This document shows positions 33,217 through 45,599 of a DNA stretch of 64,000 nucleotides, piece by piece. The translations under genes and the position numbers were made by a program. Under the pieces are notes generated by a model that ran no database searches, had not been told where the DNA came from, and saw nothing but the letters and a program-made list of their open reading frames with translations. Every line of letters starts with the position of its first letter. Position 1 is the stretch's first letter. Where the stretch lies: the NCBI GenBank assembly GCA_015179025.1, contig WHUX01000088.1, forward strand, positions 124,001-188,000, written 5' to 3'. The stretch comes from Terfezia claveryi. Taxonomy: Eukaryota > Ascomycota > Pezizomycetes > Pezizales > Pezizaceae.

Positions 33217-34512
33217 TCTTTGACATATGTCGGAAGCGCTTCAAGCTGATCACACTAATAATTTTACTATCCTATAAAGGAAAAGCAGAAGCTTGAATAT
33301 CTAGCTGTTTTGAGAGGTAGCAATGGGGCTCGTCATGACGAGCCAAACATAATATCAGCGCGAATACTACATCCTACATCAATGCGAATGCCATTCCAAA
33401 AGAATATGTTCTGATGTTCTCTACACCAATACTACACTATACCATTCAACCTTATACCTGGTTTCTATGTTCCCATACTCATAAGTAGGAAAACACTCGT
33501 GCTTGACTGATCATGAGAAGGGCTATGTGGATTGTAGAAGGGAATCAATTCAGTGCCATAAATTTGGCACTGCAAAGCCAGCCGCTATCGCCTATAAATA
33601 AAAACGATGAAAGATAGCTCATATCCTAAACTGATGAAAACCCCAACCATACTATGAAAACCCGTTATAAAGTGGTCGTAAATTTCTGATAATAGCAACA
33701 TGTGACTGAATTACCGGAGGTCTTTGAGGCTTGAGGTTGGTAGAGCTTGAAGGTACGGGTGAAATAAGCAAGACTCTGCTTTGCCTGGCTTCTTAAGATA
33801 ACTGATTGATATAATAGACTCGTATAGGCTCAGCGAATAGAGCTGCTACGAGTATTTCCTGTTCAGTGACTTATTTTTTGCGAAAGTGTGAAAAGAGTAA
33901 TATATTGCTAAATCTTCATTGCTTAAGAGAGCGTGCCAGAAGATTTCCCAAAGACTGTATCCTTATTCTTCGCGTAAAAATGGATTCCATAAAAACTGCT
34001 GTTCCTTTGTAAGAGAAATTAAGAGAAAGTAACAATAACGATAACATTTTACAGTGAACAAAGGCACTCGCATTTTCTTTTACTAGTAGGATTACCTTCT
34101 TAATTCCGACGCTCCCACATGATAAACAAACAAAGCAAGCGTCCAAGCCCCTATTTTTCTGATACTGTAATGATGTTAGAAGAGTGTGATAGGAGGTATC
34201 GGCACGGTTTAGGTTGAGCTTGAGTGAATTCTAGTGTATTTCGGCTGTGAGGACTATGAAGCGATTACAGCAAAAGTATATGTTGTAGAAGTAATGGATC
34301 GGGTGGGCGTAAATTATGGTTGGAGCAAACGTTGGATGTTTTGGAAAGGGTGGAATTGTACAGATAGCCTATGCACAGGAGCTAACTCGTCATGACGCCC
34401 CTTTCTGCATCCCAAAGCAGCAAGACACCCAAGCTGCTTCCTTTCCTCTATAGGATGGTGAGACTTTTAGCGTGATCAGCTTGAAGCGCTTCCCATATGT
34501 CAGACTTATTTC
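33217..34512. mobile_element. ~1.3-kb element bounded by ~130-bp inverted repeats
   Basis: The arm at 33217-33345 (tttgacatatgtcggaagcg, then cttcaagctgatcac, tcctataaagga, tcgtcatgacgag) is the approximate reverse complement of 34380-34512. Similarity resumes further out: ctacgta and ccagaaagagaaaagggaaa near 32424-32492 match the inverse of about 34515-34545. The left arm therefore appears split by about 720 bp (32495-33215). The interior has no transposase-like frame. Confidence 0.55.
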
Positions 34513-36073
34513 CCCTTTCTCTTTCTGGGACCTTTTACGTAGATATTGGGGCAGGGGCCGGCCCCCGAGGGGGTTAATCTACCTACTCGATGCGGTCCTT
34601 CCATCATAGTTTTGATTAACCTCGTACGAGGGCTGAATTATTTAATAAATAAATTATAAAAAATTATAGGATGTTGAATCAGAGTTATATTTCAGATCCT
34701 TCCAACTCCACATCGACTTAACGTCACAGCGGTGGCACCCAAAACGTTTGAGATGAGAGATGACAAATGCAGAGAAACTGCACTAATGCAACATTGTTTC
34801 TTATATTTTGCTACTATTTATTTTATTGTTGGAAGACCTTATATATAGACACTGCCGTAGTCTCTAAGCGAGACCGGTGGGCTATTTCTCGGTATATTTG
34901 AGAAAGTTTGGAAATATTGTACACCCATGGCAGCTTCCGAACTATCGACCGTACTAATACAACTTTGGCCACCTAGCTGTACAATATGAGAAGTGGAAGC
35001 ACGAGAACGACCCAAGTTAACAGCCGAACGAGCAGCTAAACCATCTTGCCTGGGCTAACTAACAAATCGACATTGGACATCTGAGGACCTTTTAAGACAG
35101 TTTTATGGAGGCGCTGAAAGCAGTATAGGATAATCAGCTACTGTACAGAGGCCCATGGAGATTACCCTCAGAGAAGTGGGATAAAAGACTATATTGTACA
35201 CCTTGAAAAAAGCAAATGGGACATCATTAATGGTATGGGAATGCTTCTGAGGGAATAACCGTGGTACTTTTGTTCCTTTGAGTGGATTTTTTTCATGAAT
35301 TCTGTTGGTTTGTTGTTGAGGCATTTTTCTAATTAAGTTAGCATTTCTTCGGTTTCAGGTGCTGATTGGTGCGAAGACTTATCTATGCTGTACTTATCTC
35401 CATTCACGCTAGAATGGGCTGGCTTAACGACACTTACGAATTCTCTTTACACATGTTTATTTCACGAGTCTCGCTCTTCCGATACGGGCCCCAGTCAGGC
35501 CTCTCGGGGTCATCTGCATTATAGGCGGTTAATGACAGTATGGGGGCCCTGTGTCTTTTGAGTTTCTTTCGCTTGCGTCTCTCACACATGTATCTCAGTC
35601 CCATAATCCAACAATGTAGTCACTAGAATCCTATCCAAATCCAATTCTATATTAATCTTTTTTCAGCAAAAACATTCCCTAATTGATATGAATTCTACTG
35701 CAAACTTCTGAGCAATGTGCTGGATGCAATATATTATGAGAGTATAGATTACTTCATGAACAGTGCTTCTAGTACTATACAAAGGAATTTTGAAATTCAA
35801 ATCCATTCTTCAATATACAATCGCCATCGCTATACATCACACTGTGCTGAGTATTTATGAGTTTTTATGAGTACTTACAAGAGGTGAATTACATTTGTAC
35901 CTGTATATATACATACAAATGTCACGTGGTTATACAGCAGCAGTTGGTCACGAGACCACTCGTCCGTGTGGCGGATACATGCACTATTATCTCATTGTTA
36001 GTAAAGCACTTCGTGCGGGGCTCGACTCCATCCTCACCTTTCCCGACTACGTCTTAGTATCACCTGCCGCACG
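34513..36073. other. Intergenic AT-rich DNA with a LINE UTR trace
   Basis: No gene is seen. A GC palindrome (ggggccggcccc) lies at about 34555-34566. At about 35400-35575, ctagaatgggctggctta, caggcctctcggggtcatctgc and taatgacagtatgggggccc are a LINE subfamily-A 3'-UTR fragment in the plus orientation. Confidence 0.45.
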
Positions 36074-36984
36074 ATGTTCATGCAGAAGCGATATAATCAC
36101 CCAGCGAGAATTTTAGCAGTCTTTGGCCCCTCGTTGACCCGCTATGTATCAACATCTAAACCTATTAGAAGGGCACCACCCTCTTACTGTCTCGGTAAGA
36201 AACCAATTTTCTGTGTCAGTTCTATGTCTCCCGGAAGCCCACCCCCCAGTTGCTTTCCCACCTTCACAAAGCATATTATATTCGGAGGCTTGTAGATCTA
36301 TCAATAGCTAACTGCACCTGTATGAATATTATTATATATATATATTATATTAACAAACCTTGCTAATAATATCAAGCAGAATATGCTAAATCACCCCGCT
36401 CAAAATGTCGCGCTTGCAAGGACCTAATCCCACAAAACACCCTCCGCCTAGGCAGATGGTACTTGAGCCAAGGCGGTTGGGGAAACTACTCCTGGCGGCA
36501 CTGGGGCTGCGTTCATACACTCCAGCTCTCGGCTATAGGTCGCAAAGCGCCAGAAATGCCTAAGGGATTTGAGAACTTGAGTATGGAGGATCGGGTAAGA
36601 GTAATTGTGGCGGTGAGTACTATGAAAGAGCGTTATAAGGTTCGGTTTGAGGTGCTTGAGCAAGAACTGTGGGGAACGGTATGGGACTGGAATCGGGAGG
36701 ATGTGGATGAGGGGTTAGCGGATGAGGTGGCCATCACTATGGATGAGGTGGGTGAGGTGGGTGAGGTGGGTGAGGTGGGTGAGGTGGGTGAGGTGGGTGA
36801 GGTGGGTGAGGTGGGTGAGGTGGGTGAGGTGGGTGAGGTGGGTGAGGTGGGTGAGGTGGATGAGGTGGATGAGGAGGAAGAGCGTGGAGGATACAACGAG
36901 ACTACGGGGGGAAACATTGAGGATGCCAACCGTGACAAGGTGACGAGGACCTTGAAAGCAAGCACAGCTAGCTCACGATCCTGA
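36074..36984 (+). CDS. PARP-type zinc-finger protein with an acidic (EVG)n repeat tail
   Basis: Two exons, 36074-36194 and 36380-36984, give 241 residues. The 185-nt intron has donor GTAAGA, a GCTAAT branch and a CAAGCAG acceptor. The junction creates [12 protein letters not shown], the typical start of a zf-PARP domain. Zinc ligands are Cys50, Cys53, His81 and Cys84 in CRAC...RHWGC, with the conserved GRWYL and W..Y.W residues between them. This fold recognises DNA strand breaks in PARP1 and DNA ligase III, so a nuclear DNA-binding role is likely. There is no PARP catalytic or BRCT domain. The C-terminal part has a predicted helix ([18 protein letters not shown]), then 12 tandem EVG tripeptides, an acidic run and an S/T/K-rich end. 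The first ATG is uncertain, and the true start could lie in an earlier exon. Confidence 0.7.
36745..36852 (+). repeat. 9-bp minisatellite (GAGGTGGGT)12 inside the zinc-finger gene
   Basis: Twelve perfect tandem copies of GAGGTGGGT are followed by two GAGGTGGAT variants. The 9-bp period keeps the frame and encodes (EVG)12. The strand is purine/G-rich. Copy number should vary between isolates. Confidence 0.95.
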
Positions 36985-37195
36985 GGATATATACTATAGA
37001 AATCTAGTCATTTGCATTTGTTGTCTTTTCTTTGATCTTTATTTGTTATTATTCTATAACTTTTTTTCTTAAGTCGGTTCTAGTTCCACTCCCTAGTTAG
37101 TCTTGTCTGAGCCTGATTAAAACTGGCAGCTGCAGGAGATTGTTTTTTTTTAATCTTTTTAAAGTCTATACCCGCAATCGACCTAAACGTTCGAC

Positions 37196-37450
37196 CTAAG
37201 TTTTCGGTACAAGAAGCGAGTCCAGCCTTCCGAGTCTAGGAACAGACAAAAGAAACATGCGCACCCCAAAGTGAATGCGCCTCCACCCAGCTCCATCCCC
37301 TTCAGTGAGGTTAAGATGGGTAAAGAACATTTCAACCAGATCCACTGTGACCTCTTTGTCCCATTCCTTAACCTTTCGCAACCACTGTTCTAACCACACC
37401 TCCAGCTTGCTACTATTAGTACAGAAAATTTGGTAAGCTTCTGCTGCCAT
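37196..37450 (-). CDS. Hypothetical 84-aa protein, tentative
   Basis: An open frame starts ATG GCA GCA GAA and reads MAAEAYQIFCTNSSKLEVWL, EQWLRKVKEWDKEVTVDLVE, MFFTHLNLTEGDGAGW, ending SLLVPKT. The helical pattern and W/E/K content look protein-like, and a gag-type or relic origin is possible. I see no introns or recognisable domain. Confidence 0.3.
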   Translation of the reverse strand: MAAEAYQIFCTNSSKLEVWLEQWLRKVKEWDKEVTVDLVEMFFTHLNLTEGDGAGWRRIHFGVRMFLLSVPRLGRLDSLLVPKT

Positions 37451-37850
37451 ATTATGTTAGAGATGAGCTATAAGCTCTGTAAATACCTGTACAAGTACTG
37501 GAGTGGTAGCAGATATATAAACAAAATCTCAACCTGGGACTTGATAAGACTAAAGCTAAATTAGACTTAGAATACTTGGATCTTATTCTGTTAACTATGT
37601 ATTTACATACGTTAGATTATATAGAAGCCGTAATCTAAACCGAGTATTAGATCTTGTTGGAGCCTGTTATTAGAAGGTCTGAAGTATGATAATCCTCTCG
37701 ATATTTTATATAGATCGGACAGTGGATTCCTCATTGTCATCTCTTCCTCCAAGAAACCCAAGCTTTATGCCTAAGGCTCTTGGCATGCCTTCCTCATACC
37801 TCCCAAATACAGAGTGGAGCGTTACGCTAGTGCTCCCAGTTATAAAGCCT

Positions 37851-37891
37851 AGTTGTACTTAGTCTCGATCAGGCCCTCGTAGAGTTGTACT
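37851..37891 (+). mobile_element. 23-bp micro-insertion with perfect 9-bp duplication
   Basis: The element at 37860-37882 starts TAGTCTCGATCAGG and ends CCCTCGTAG. It lies between identical AGTTGTACT copies (37851-37859 and 37883-37891). The inner CCCTCGTAG is shared with the copy at 56245. Confidence 0.65.
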
Positions 37892-38541
37892 CTCACCTAG
37901 TATTATCTAACTAGGAAGCTACTTCCTAAATAGGAATGTTTCAGTCTGACCTACATAGATTAAGGCAAGCTAATTTACAACACATTACATACAGGCTAAC
38001 ATTAAGTATATAATCAAATCCCCAAGCTATCCAATAACAATACATGTAAGACACACAATAGAATATAATAGAATGATATCAAAGTAGATACATGCATGGG
38101 ATATACTACCTTAGGGTTATACACTTCTATATGCAAATTCCTTTAATGCTCTTAAGATGCACTTAATTCTTGAATATCTAGTAGGTGATCAGTCCACTTT
38201 GTCAGTAGATATCTTATTGTTTAGTTTTACCATATGGTGAAAGTCTCCTACCTGAGCCTAACATCACCTCCATTCTGAGGCAGTTGTCCTCAATTGAACA
38301 CTCATACCCTGCGACCGGGGTTAGGCTTGTGTTTCTATATCGAATGAGAACAATGCATTGCAAACATAATGTACCGGGAAGTGGTTTATGTCCACTAACC
38401 ATGCCTCCAAACAGCTTGAAGGTCTGTCTAACTAATGGTGACTGTAAAGTGGCTTTTGATATCACGGCAATTCAACATTCATTCGATAGAACTTCCCCGA
38501 AAAGCTAATCAATCCAGTTGAAAAAATTTCGCCTGCGGTTG

Positions 38542-38581
38542 GACAGTCTAACCCCGGCCTCGTCATAGACTAGATAGTCTG
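38542..38581 (-). mobile_element. 22-bp micro-insertion, tentative
   Basis: The element at 38551-38572 ends ATAGACTA. Its flanks GACAGTCTA and GATAGTCTG match at 7 of 9, both differences being transitions. Confidence 0.3.
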
Positions 38582-38794
38582 AATACGATGAATTATTTAC
38601 CCAAAAAACCCAAGTATCTACGTTAAGTATTATACGGACACTTAATATATAGTATATGTACTAGTAATTATCCTGAAGCCTATTTTTCCTAAGTATTGGG
38701 CTTCAGCGTCTACCAGCTCGGAATTGGGTTTGCTGACTTGTTCACCCTTCACGCCTAGAAATGTAGACCCAGACTTCTTCGACCCTAAGCATGT

Positions 38795-39772
38795 ATATAT
38801 GTTCTGGGCCGCTCGCGGGCAATTAATATAATTCTTCAATTTGATAACTGTGAACTGAACAAAACATTCTGCTACACTCAAAAAATCACCCTGTGAAGTC
38901 ATTTTTGACCACCCCTTCCACATCATAGGGAGACGGCAGACATTGAACAAGGGGAGAGTTCCGGAAAAATTACCTCAAGCCCTTCAAATGATGAAGTACA
39001 AGCTTGTGTAGTTAACAACTCATCACCTTCATCTCTGATAATGAATGGAATGGAGAGGAGGATACTCAGTTTATTGCTACCATAGAAATCTGCAACGTTT
39101 CCTTTGCAATAGGTATTTGAATTAGTTTCTTATCTACGGGTTCCTATCTATAGGGTTTTTAATATATGGGGCCTTATGGTTCAGGCTATATAGACCATCT
39201 TGTACTGAATATCGATGCGCTATGTGGAATTCAGTGAAGTTCGGAATAATCATCATTACGATATTTTTGTCTACATCTTGTTGCACAATTTATCCTATAA
39301 GAAAAAGCTGGGATTTTTCTTACTTATAGGATCCAGGTAAGGTGCAAGACAGTACTTTTTTAATCGCAGGTACTTATTTATACGCAAGTATAACTACTGG
39401 TGTTTTCGTTTCAGGTGTTTGCAAAAACTTCTACTCTAATTGTTATTGCCGATACTTTAAGAATAATCTAAAATTCTCAATTCATTGACATACGAAAGTG
39501 TTAACAGATCATGACTGTATTAACCTCTCAGCTCTGGCTGAACCAAATTGGAATATTAGATGGAGGTCTAATCGATTGGGAAATACATGAATCTATTGCA
39601 GTCGCTGGGATAGGTATACCGTTATCAATTCTTTTTTTTGGGGGGTAAATCAGTACACGTAAACCTTTATCAATACAAGTACCAAATTGAGGAATTATAT
39701 TAATTGCCCGCGACCGGCACAGAGGGTATGCCGCCCGCGAGCGGCCCAGAACATATAGACTGAGGTATTTAT
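38795..39772. mobile_element. ~970-bp element with inverted ends
   Basis: The left end (about 38795-38845: tatgttctgggccgctcgcg, ggcaattaatataattc, caatttg) recurs as its reverse complement at about 39672-39770. The right copy carries an extra 18-19 bp. The interior includes a 102-codon minus-strand frame (38950-38642) that starts inside the element and runs out past its left end, so I do not treat it as a transposase. Confidence 0.45.
39705..39740. mobile_element. 18-bp micro-insertion in the right inverted end
   Basis: Compared with the uninterrupted copy near 38812-38821, the right end has CCGGCACAGAGGGTATGC inserted at 39714-39731. The flanks TGCCCGCGA (39705-39713) and CGCCCGCGA (39732-39740) match at 8 of 9. 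The inserted bases resemble the inner GGCAC...ACCCTC part of the family but lack TAGTCT. Confidence 0.5.
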
Positions 39773-41178
39773 AGAATTCATAGTAAATATCAGGCTAATG
39801 ATCAAATCAACAGAATGAGCAATTGTATGGATATATCTCCCTCAGTCACTCTGAGATACTGGTCAACCATCTTCAATGGGTTCCATCCTTGGTCCGTCAC
39901 CTTTATTATTCCTCCGCCTCAGCGTAACTAGGCTGTGAACACATGAACCTGAGCCTATGATGCTCCAGGGTTATTACAAACTCCAAAACAGCGGAAATAA
40001 TATCTAACCCAGGTGAACTGAGAACACATCTAACAGCTTAAAGTACTACTGTAGTAGAAATTGGTGTTGCGGCCTTGAAGTTTGTGGGGATTTCAATTAG
40101 TATTTTATTGTTATTCTTGACGGTGACGAAGCTAATTTTTCATACGCACCAGGATACTGATGATTACATGCATATTATGAAACATAAACCACTTCTGCAG
40201 GGTTTATGTAGGTACAGTGGGGAGTTCAAACGTAAAGATACCTAGCTATGTGTTATGTATAGCGCCCGTTGGAGAATGTAAGGGCAGTTATGGGCTGAGT
40301 CAAGGCCCGACGTCACTATGTACGGAGAAAATATCCCTGCATTCCTCGCCAAGTAGCTTTCCATAGATCCGATTTACAAGTTCATCGCATTACATAGTTG
40401 CATGTCCATGAACTTTTCCCCATCGATTGTCGGCCCCATATTCCGTTTATCCATGCCTTACTCTCTAACAGTACGAATACGAGTTAACTCTGCTCTATTG
40501 TTCCCTAGATTATTTCCGTTAGTAAAGGTTGAAGTCAAAATCACAAAGCACATGAGATGAAGACTCCGCCGATACCCAGTACCCTATGGTGGAATCTCTG
40601 CAGTTCCTCTCAGGTGATCTCATTCGTGACTTGATCATGATATACAGGAAAAGTAAGCCGCTTGTCCTACCCATTTAACTAATGTTTCTTGCCAAATCAA
40701 ACATTCCTCCAGCGGGTCTTCCACATGGTATAGTAGAAATTTCTCATTACGGGCCACCAATGAGATATCTGTCCTACTCCATAGACATCTGGCTTCTCAA
40801 ACCACTATAAAAGCCACAAAAATGAGAGTCTATTAACGTGAGTATATTAACCTCGATGATACATACCTATACACCTTTAGAATGAAAACACAGAATCGAT
40901 CTAGTCTATAGCTAATTGCGCCCTAATAACTTTTTAAATCAACTGGACATGCATAGTTAGTACCAATATTCAGAATGCAAAGACAGATTTAAACTGATAA
41001 TACTGTATAGGGTACTAAAGCCAACCCGAGATAACCAAGAATAGTAAAGTACAGGCCATAGGGGGAGACAATAGTGTGAAATTTTTTCTGTTCAATCCCA
41101 AACAAGGAAAGAATATTATACCGTATGATCAATAGAAATTTATTGAAAACACACGTCATATTGTTTCCGTTAATTGCA
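39773..41178. other. AT-rich gene desert
   Basis: No open frame of more than about 70 codons, RNA gene or clear repeat is seen here. Confidence 0.5.
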
Positions 41179-41282
41179 CATATAAATCAGTCTAGTTGGC
41201 ACAAGGCCCCGCACAGGCGGTGGGTTTTGTTACACAGTCGGTGCGTCGTGCAACCAGACTACTCTACAGGATGCATATAAAT
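41179..41282. mobile_element. ~86-bp TIR micro-element with perfect 9-bp duplication
   Basis: An 86-bp segment (41188-41273) contains the inverted ends AGTCTAGTTGGCAC and GTGCAACCAGACTA and a GC-rich middle, between identical CATATAAAT copies (41179-41187 and 41274-41282). About 12 bp (ctctacaggatg) lie between the right inverted end and the duplication. It is the largest family member with a plausible duplication. Confidence 0.5.
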
Positions 41283-44200
41283 ATACTTTAAGAAGGGTAC
41301 GATATTGTAGAAACTAAAACTTAAGCTTGATCCGGCAGGAAACTATCAGAATAAGGTTTGTATTGTGGATCTTTTATGCTTTAGCTTAGATAATACAGCT
41401 CTGCAATGCAGATGGATACCAATATAATATATCTTGCAGTATTGGAACGATGTTCACAGGGGGATGGTTGCATGGTGATATAGATCTCGGCGCAATTGAG
41501 GATAACTCGTGTTCACCACTGTGGACAAGTGGGAGGGGTGTCGAGAATATGGGCGGGAAAATCCATAGCCTATCGACTGTTGGTGGGCAGAGGGGTAAGT
41601 GCTGAAACCATCCCCGCTCTTATACAGACCATGTTTCAGATACTGATTCTGTGTCGGAAGATGAAAGACAGAATGAAGCTAAAACATCAATATTCGTGTG
41701 CTGGGGCTCAGACTTGCAGAGCAATACCCTGACCATCATTGATAAATGGTAAGCCGAAAAAAAAAAACCACTTTGGAGTTCCTGGAGCTGAGTACCTAAT
41801 GATGCATAAAAGAGGCAAACCTGCAGTGATATCGATGTGTGGGAGGGAAGTATATCCAACACTTTCACTTTCCAATACACCCCTGGCCGAAGAGAATTTT
41901 CCGCCTCAATTGCAAAACTGCTCAGTAACTAGTATATGTACTGTATATCCCTAGCATGATGTCAATCTGTCCCCAAGGTATAATCTTGCCGCATATATCA
42001 GAGGGAGGATATCGATCATAATCTCTTCGTAAAATATACACAAACACATAGAAACAACAATTAATTTCAGTGAGAGAGCAAACCAACACCAGCCCTGATA
42101 TGATATGATATGTGGAACTAGGAAAAAAGGAGAAAAAATAATGAAACAAGACAACCTGTTAAACCCACAAGTCAACATAACTACAACACACATACAACGC
42201 GGATTTGACCCATCGACAAAGACAAGGGATCAGTACAAAGAAACCACGCAGAAACACTGAAGAAGGAATCGAAGAGCCGTTACCCGAGATCGAGCATGAT
42301 AAAACTAGAAAGAAGAATGTATGTACGCATATATACGGATGGTACGCCTCATCCCCACTCTTTTATTAACATCCACCTCCATCCCACCAGCGGTAGTCAC
42401 CCAGAGGATACTCTACCAGCTTCACCAATCTTATATCCTCCCCTGCTCTCCCCCACCCCCATCTCTACCAATCACTGCCGGTTGCGTCGCCGTTGTCGTC
42501 ATTGTCATTGTTGAGCTTCCTCCAGAGTTGACTCTTTCCCGTGCAGCAATTTTTACATCAACTAAGTTTAAACTTCGGGTGGCTTCTCCGCCGTGGATGA
42601 GGGTGGGGTTGGAGATGACGAGTTTGCCCCGGGTGGTTGTACATTCGGAGGCGTCGGAAATAGGGAAGCAGCAGAGTAAACTAGGGAGTGGAAGTTAGCT
42701 ATTATAAGTTGCAAGATCTGAGTACTTAAATATATAAAAAAAACATGGGTAGAAGGCGACGAACAAGGTCAACAATAGAAGAAGGGCCTGGGAAAGAAAA
42801 AATGAATGTTTTTACATGTATACTGTAAGCAGTTCAACAGTTCAACTACCTAGGCAAATAATGACAATGGACGAAAACATACTCCAAGAGACTCATGATA
42901 GGCCAATAATCGTGAACGGCAGATCGATCTTTGGTCACAGTGATCAACACACGCGCGCCTGCAGATATTATCCTGCAGATACTTTGTCCGGCACGGCTTG
43001 CGACGTCAGAACAGGAGGACCCGCTTCCGGATTGGTTGTGTTCGTTGGTTGAATTGATGCTATGCGCCGGTCGCCGCAGTATTATGGCCTGAAAGGTGAA
43101 TTAACGTGAACCGGCAAGTCGGAGATGCTAAAATCGATACGAACTGATAAAAGATTATAATTAATGATTATTGTTGGTTAACGAAATTCATGTCTCGGGG
43201 AAGGACGAAGGACTGGTGCCAAAATTCCCCGCAAAGGTAGGAGCTCGCTGGAGGGAGGAGACTAGATACAGGGGAAAAAAAATTTCCCTGGTCTATTTGT
43301 CGTGGGAGGAGGCCGACTGGATCCGGAGGAGCTAAGGCTGCAGTTGTTTCGTGGTATTGTTTATTTACTTTGGACCGGGGAACACTTTGTTTGCCCTGTC
43401 ACCTACTTCAGTGAGTCGAAGTCGCAGAGAAAAGATGATGCGTTGGATCCTCTCCGCTGTCGCGATAAGTTGAATGAGGTTCCTGGAATTCGGAAATAGG
43501 GGCTTGGATGGGAAAGTAGTAGTGTCACCGGCGTCCAGTCGCTGGCCACATTTTGGACCACAGCTCTAAGTAAGGGACGCACAGGTGCACTGCTGATCAT
43601 TTCCTGCGGTCTTGAGGCGATGCGTGCTAAGATGCCCTACCCTTTAACTACATACCTATGTAGGCACGTACTCTATTCCCAATCTTGCAAGGCTTTCCCC
43701 TCGCCACGCCGTTAACGTTTCCGTAATTCGGCTGCAGAACGAGTCAGGCGATAGGTACTACGATCCCATATTTAATAAAGCTGGAGAAACTAATAAATTT
43801 AGCGCGTTGAGTACTCCGTGGAAGGGGGTAAGCTGCTACCTAGGGGGCATGATATGTACATGCACTGTAATATAAGAACAGGGTACGGATATTCAGTTCC
43901 GGAAGCGAGTTTGTATGACCCTGGCATGAGCTTTGTAGATTACAATACATATTACCTAGCTTTGGCACAACTCAGGCTGGTAATTAATAATTAAGGACTG
44001 TAGCTCTGATGAATGAAATCCTGACCTACGAAAAATAGTTCATGAATGTAAACATATGCAAGATTATATATATTTCTCATATTACGTTGAGCAATGAGCC
44101 ACGCCTCTTGACAGAAACCTGGGCTGCATCCCACTCGCGAAAATGAAACGGGCCGAAATTGAAAATTCGAAATTTCGAAACTTGAAGAGAGAGTTAGGGA

Positions 44201-45479
44201 AAAGAGCGACACTTCAAACTTCCGATGCCTAATGAAATCGATCATCGGCCAAGGCCCCATCGGCAAGAAAAGCAGCTGTTAGCAGAACGTCTTGTCTGGC
44301 CGGCTGCTACATAACTCTAGAGTATCATAACAATCCACACACATAACAAAAAACACAAGGGCACGCAGGATGATGGTCTACATAATTGCACCATTCGCAC
44401 ACTAGGATTAATTCAGAGTTGCGAACCAGACGGCCTAGTCTGAGCAGAGTTTAGCCTAGGAAACCTGGGTCATGTGTGATTTTAGCGCAACGCCCCCACA
44501 TGAGTTGGCTGGCATGTGCAGGGAGATGCACAAATTTTTTAGAAATTTAATGGATTTCTTTATGTAACTACTGCATAATATGTAGCGCTGAGTGTGGAGC
44601 AGTGGTCAGACAACCCACGCAAGCATGTTGAGCGGGATATTAACTTGTGCTTAAGCTCGAGCTCCTGAGGTTCATTGGAATAGAGTAGTAGGCCTGCATC
44701 ACATGTTTGAATTCACTTTGAAGACATTCCGGATGTTTTAATACTTTCTGGTCAACCAGATGATGTCTGACATAAGGCTGGAATCAATGATCGGAAACGT
44801 TACCCTTGCATTTACATTGTGCTACAGACACGCCTAAGTTTTGAGATTATGGGTACGGAGTAATAATGTGGTTATCCGATCTCCCGGGGTACCTGCACCT
44901 GGTTGCCGACTAGGTTCTTAGAACTACGCGTGAGACATGGGGCGGAATGGTTACTTAATGGAGTATCTTACTTATTAATGTAGTCGTGATGGAAAAACTA
45001 GGAAAAAATCTACCAAAATATGTATACATAAACACAGATGTGGCTAGGGCTTACTATTGAGGTGTTAGATTTCAGTCATGGATATATAGTATTTCGGAAG
45101 TGAATTCTTCAATACAAATCTCGCATACTTTTGAACCTGTTGAGCTCGATTGAGGTAATACTGATTTTTGAAGGAGCCCAATGCCACCGATTCAAGTGCT
45201 AGTTTTCAAAACAGTAGTGCTGGATAGATCCAACATAGTAATAGTTTCTATTTCCGAAAGGCCAGGTGGAACGTACTTTCATCGAATTGATCTAATCTCG
45301 ACTGGGGAAACGGGACGTTCCTATCAAGATTCATAGATAGATATTTTCTCAGTTTGATACCAAGGAAGTTACTGTATATGTTCGGTCGTACTTGCTCAGA
45401 ATTAGATTTTTCTGTAGGAAATACTCTCGCATCATCCTGGGGTATAAGCTAGCCCACTGCTGACGACTGAAAGGACGTC
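41283..45479. other. Gene-poor stretch with one coding-like strip
   Basis: At about 41638-41750 one plus-strand frame reads SDTDSVSEDERQNEAKTS, then WGSDLQSNTLTIIDKW, and ends at a GTAAGC donor-like site. A TTATACAG acceptor-like site lies just upstream at about 41631. This could be a lone exon or a relic, and I could not find partner exons. The rest holds only short frames and AT-rich repeats. Confidence 0.3.
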
Positions 45480-45599
45480 ATGTGCTCGAAGTATGCAAGA
45501 ATTGGATGCATTAAAGGAAACAAAATCCCGTTTGTAGATCAAGTAGGGGAAACAGAACAGTATCAGTCAGTTATTAGAATATTTTGCGAACAAATACGA

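Noticed and set aside
36745..36852. CRISPR-like array
   Set aside because: It is a contiguous 9-bp tandem repeat with no spacers, in a fungal coding sequence.
36722..36943. (VRW)n open frame over the minisatellite
   Set aside because: It is a shadow frame of the (EVG)12 repeat. The zinc-finger ligands and splice phase fix the other frame.
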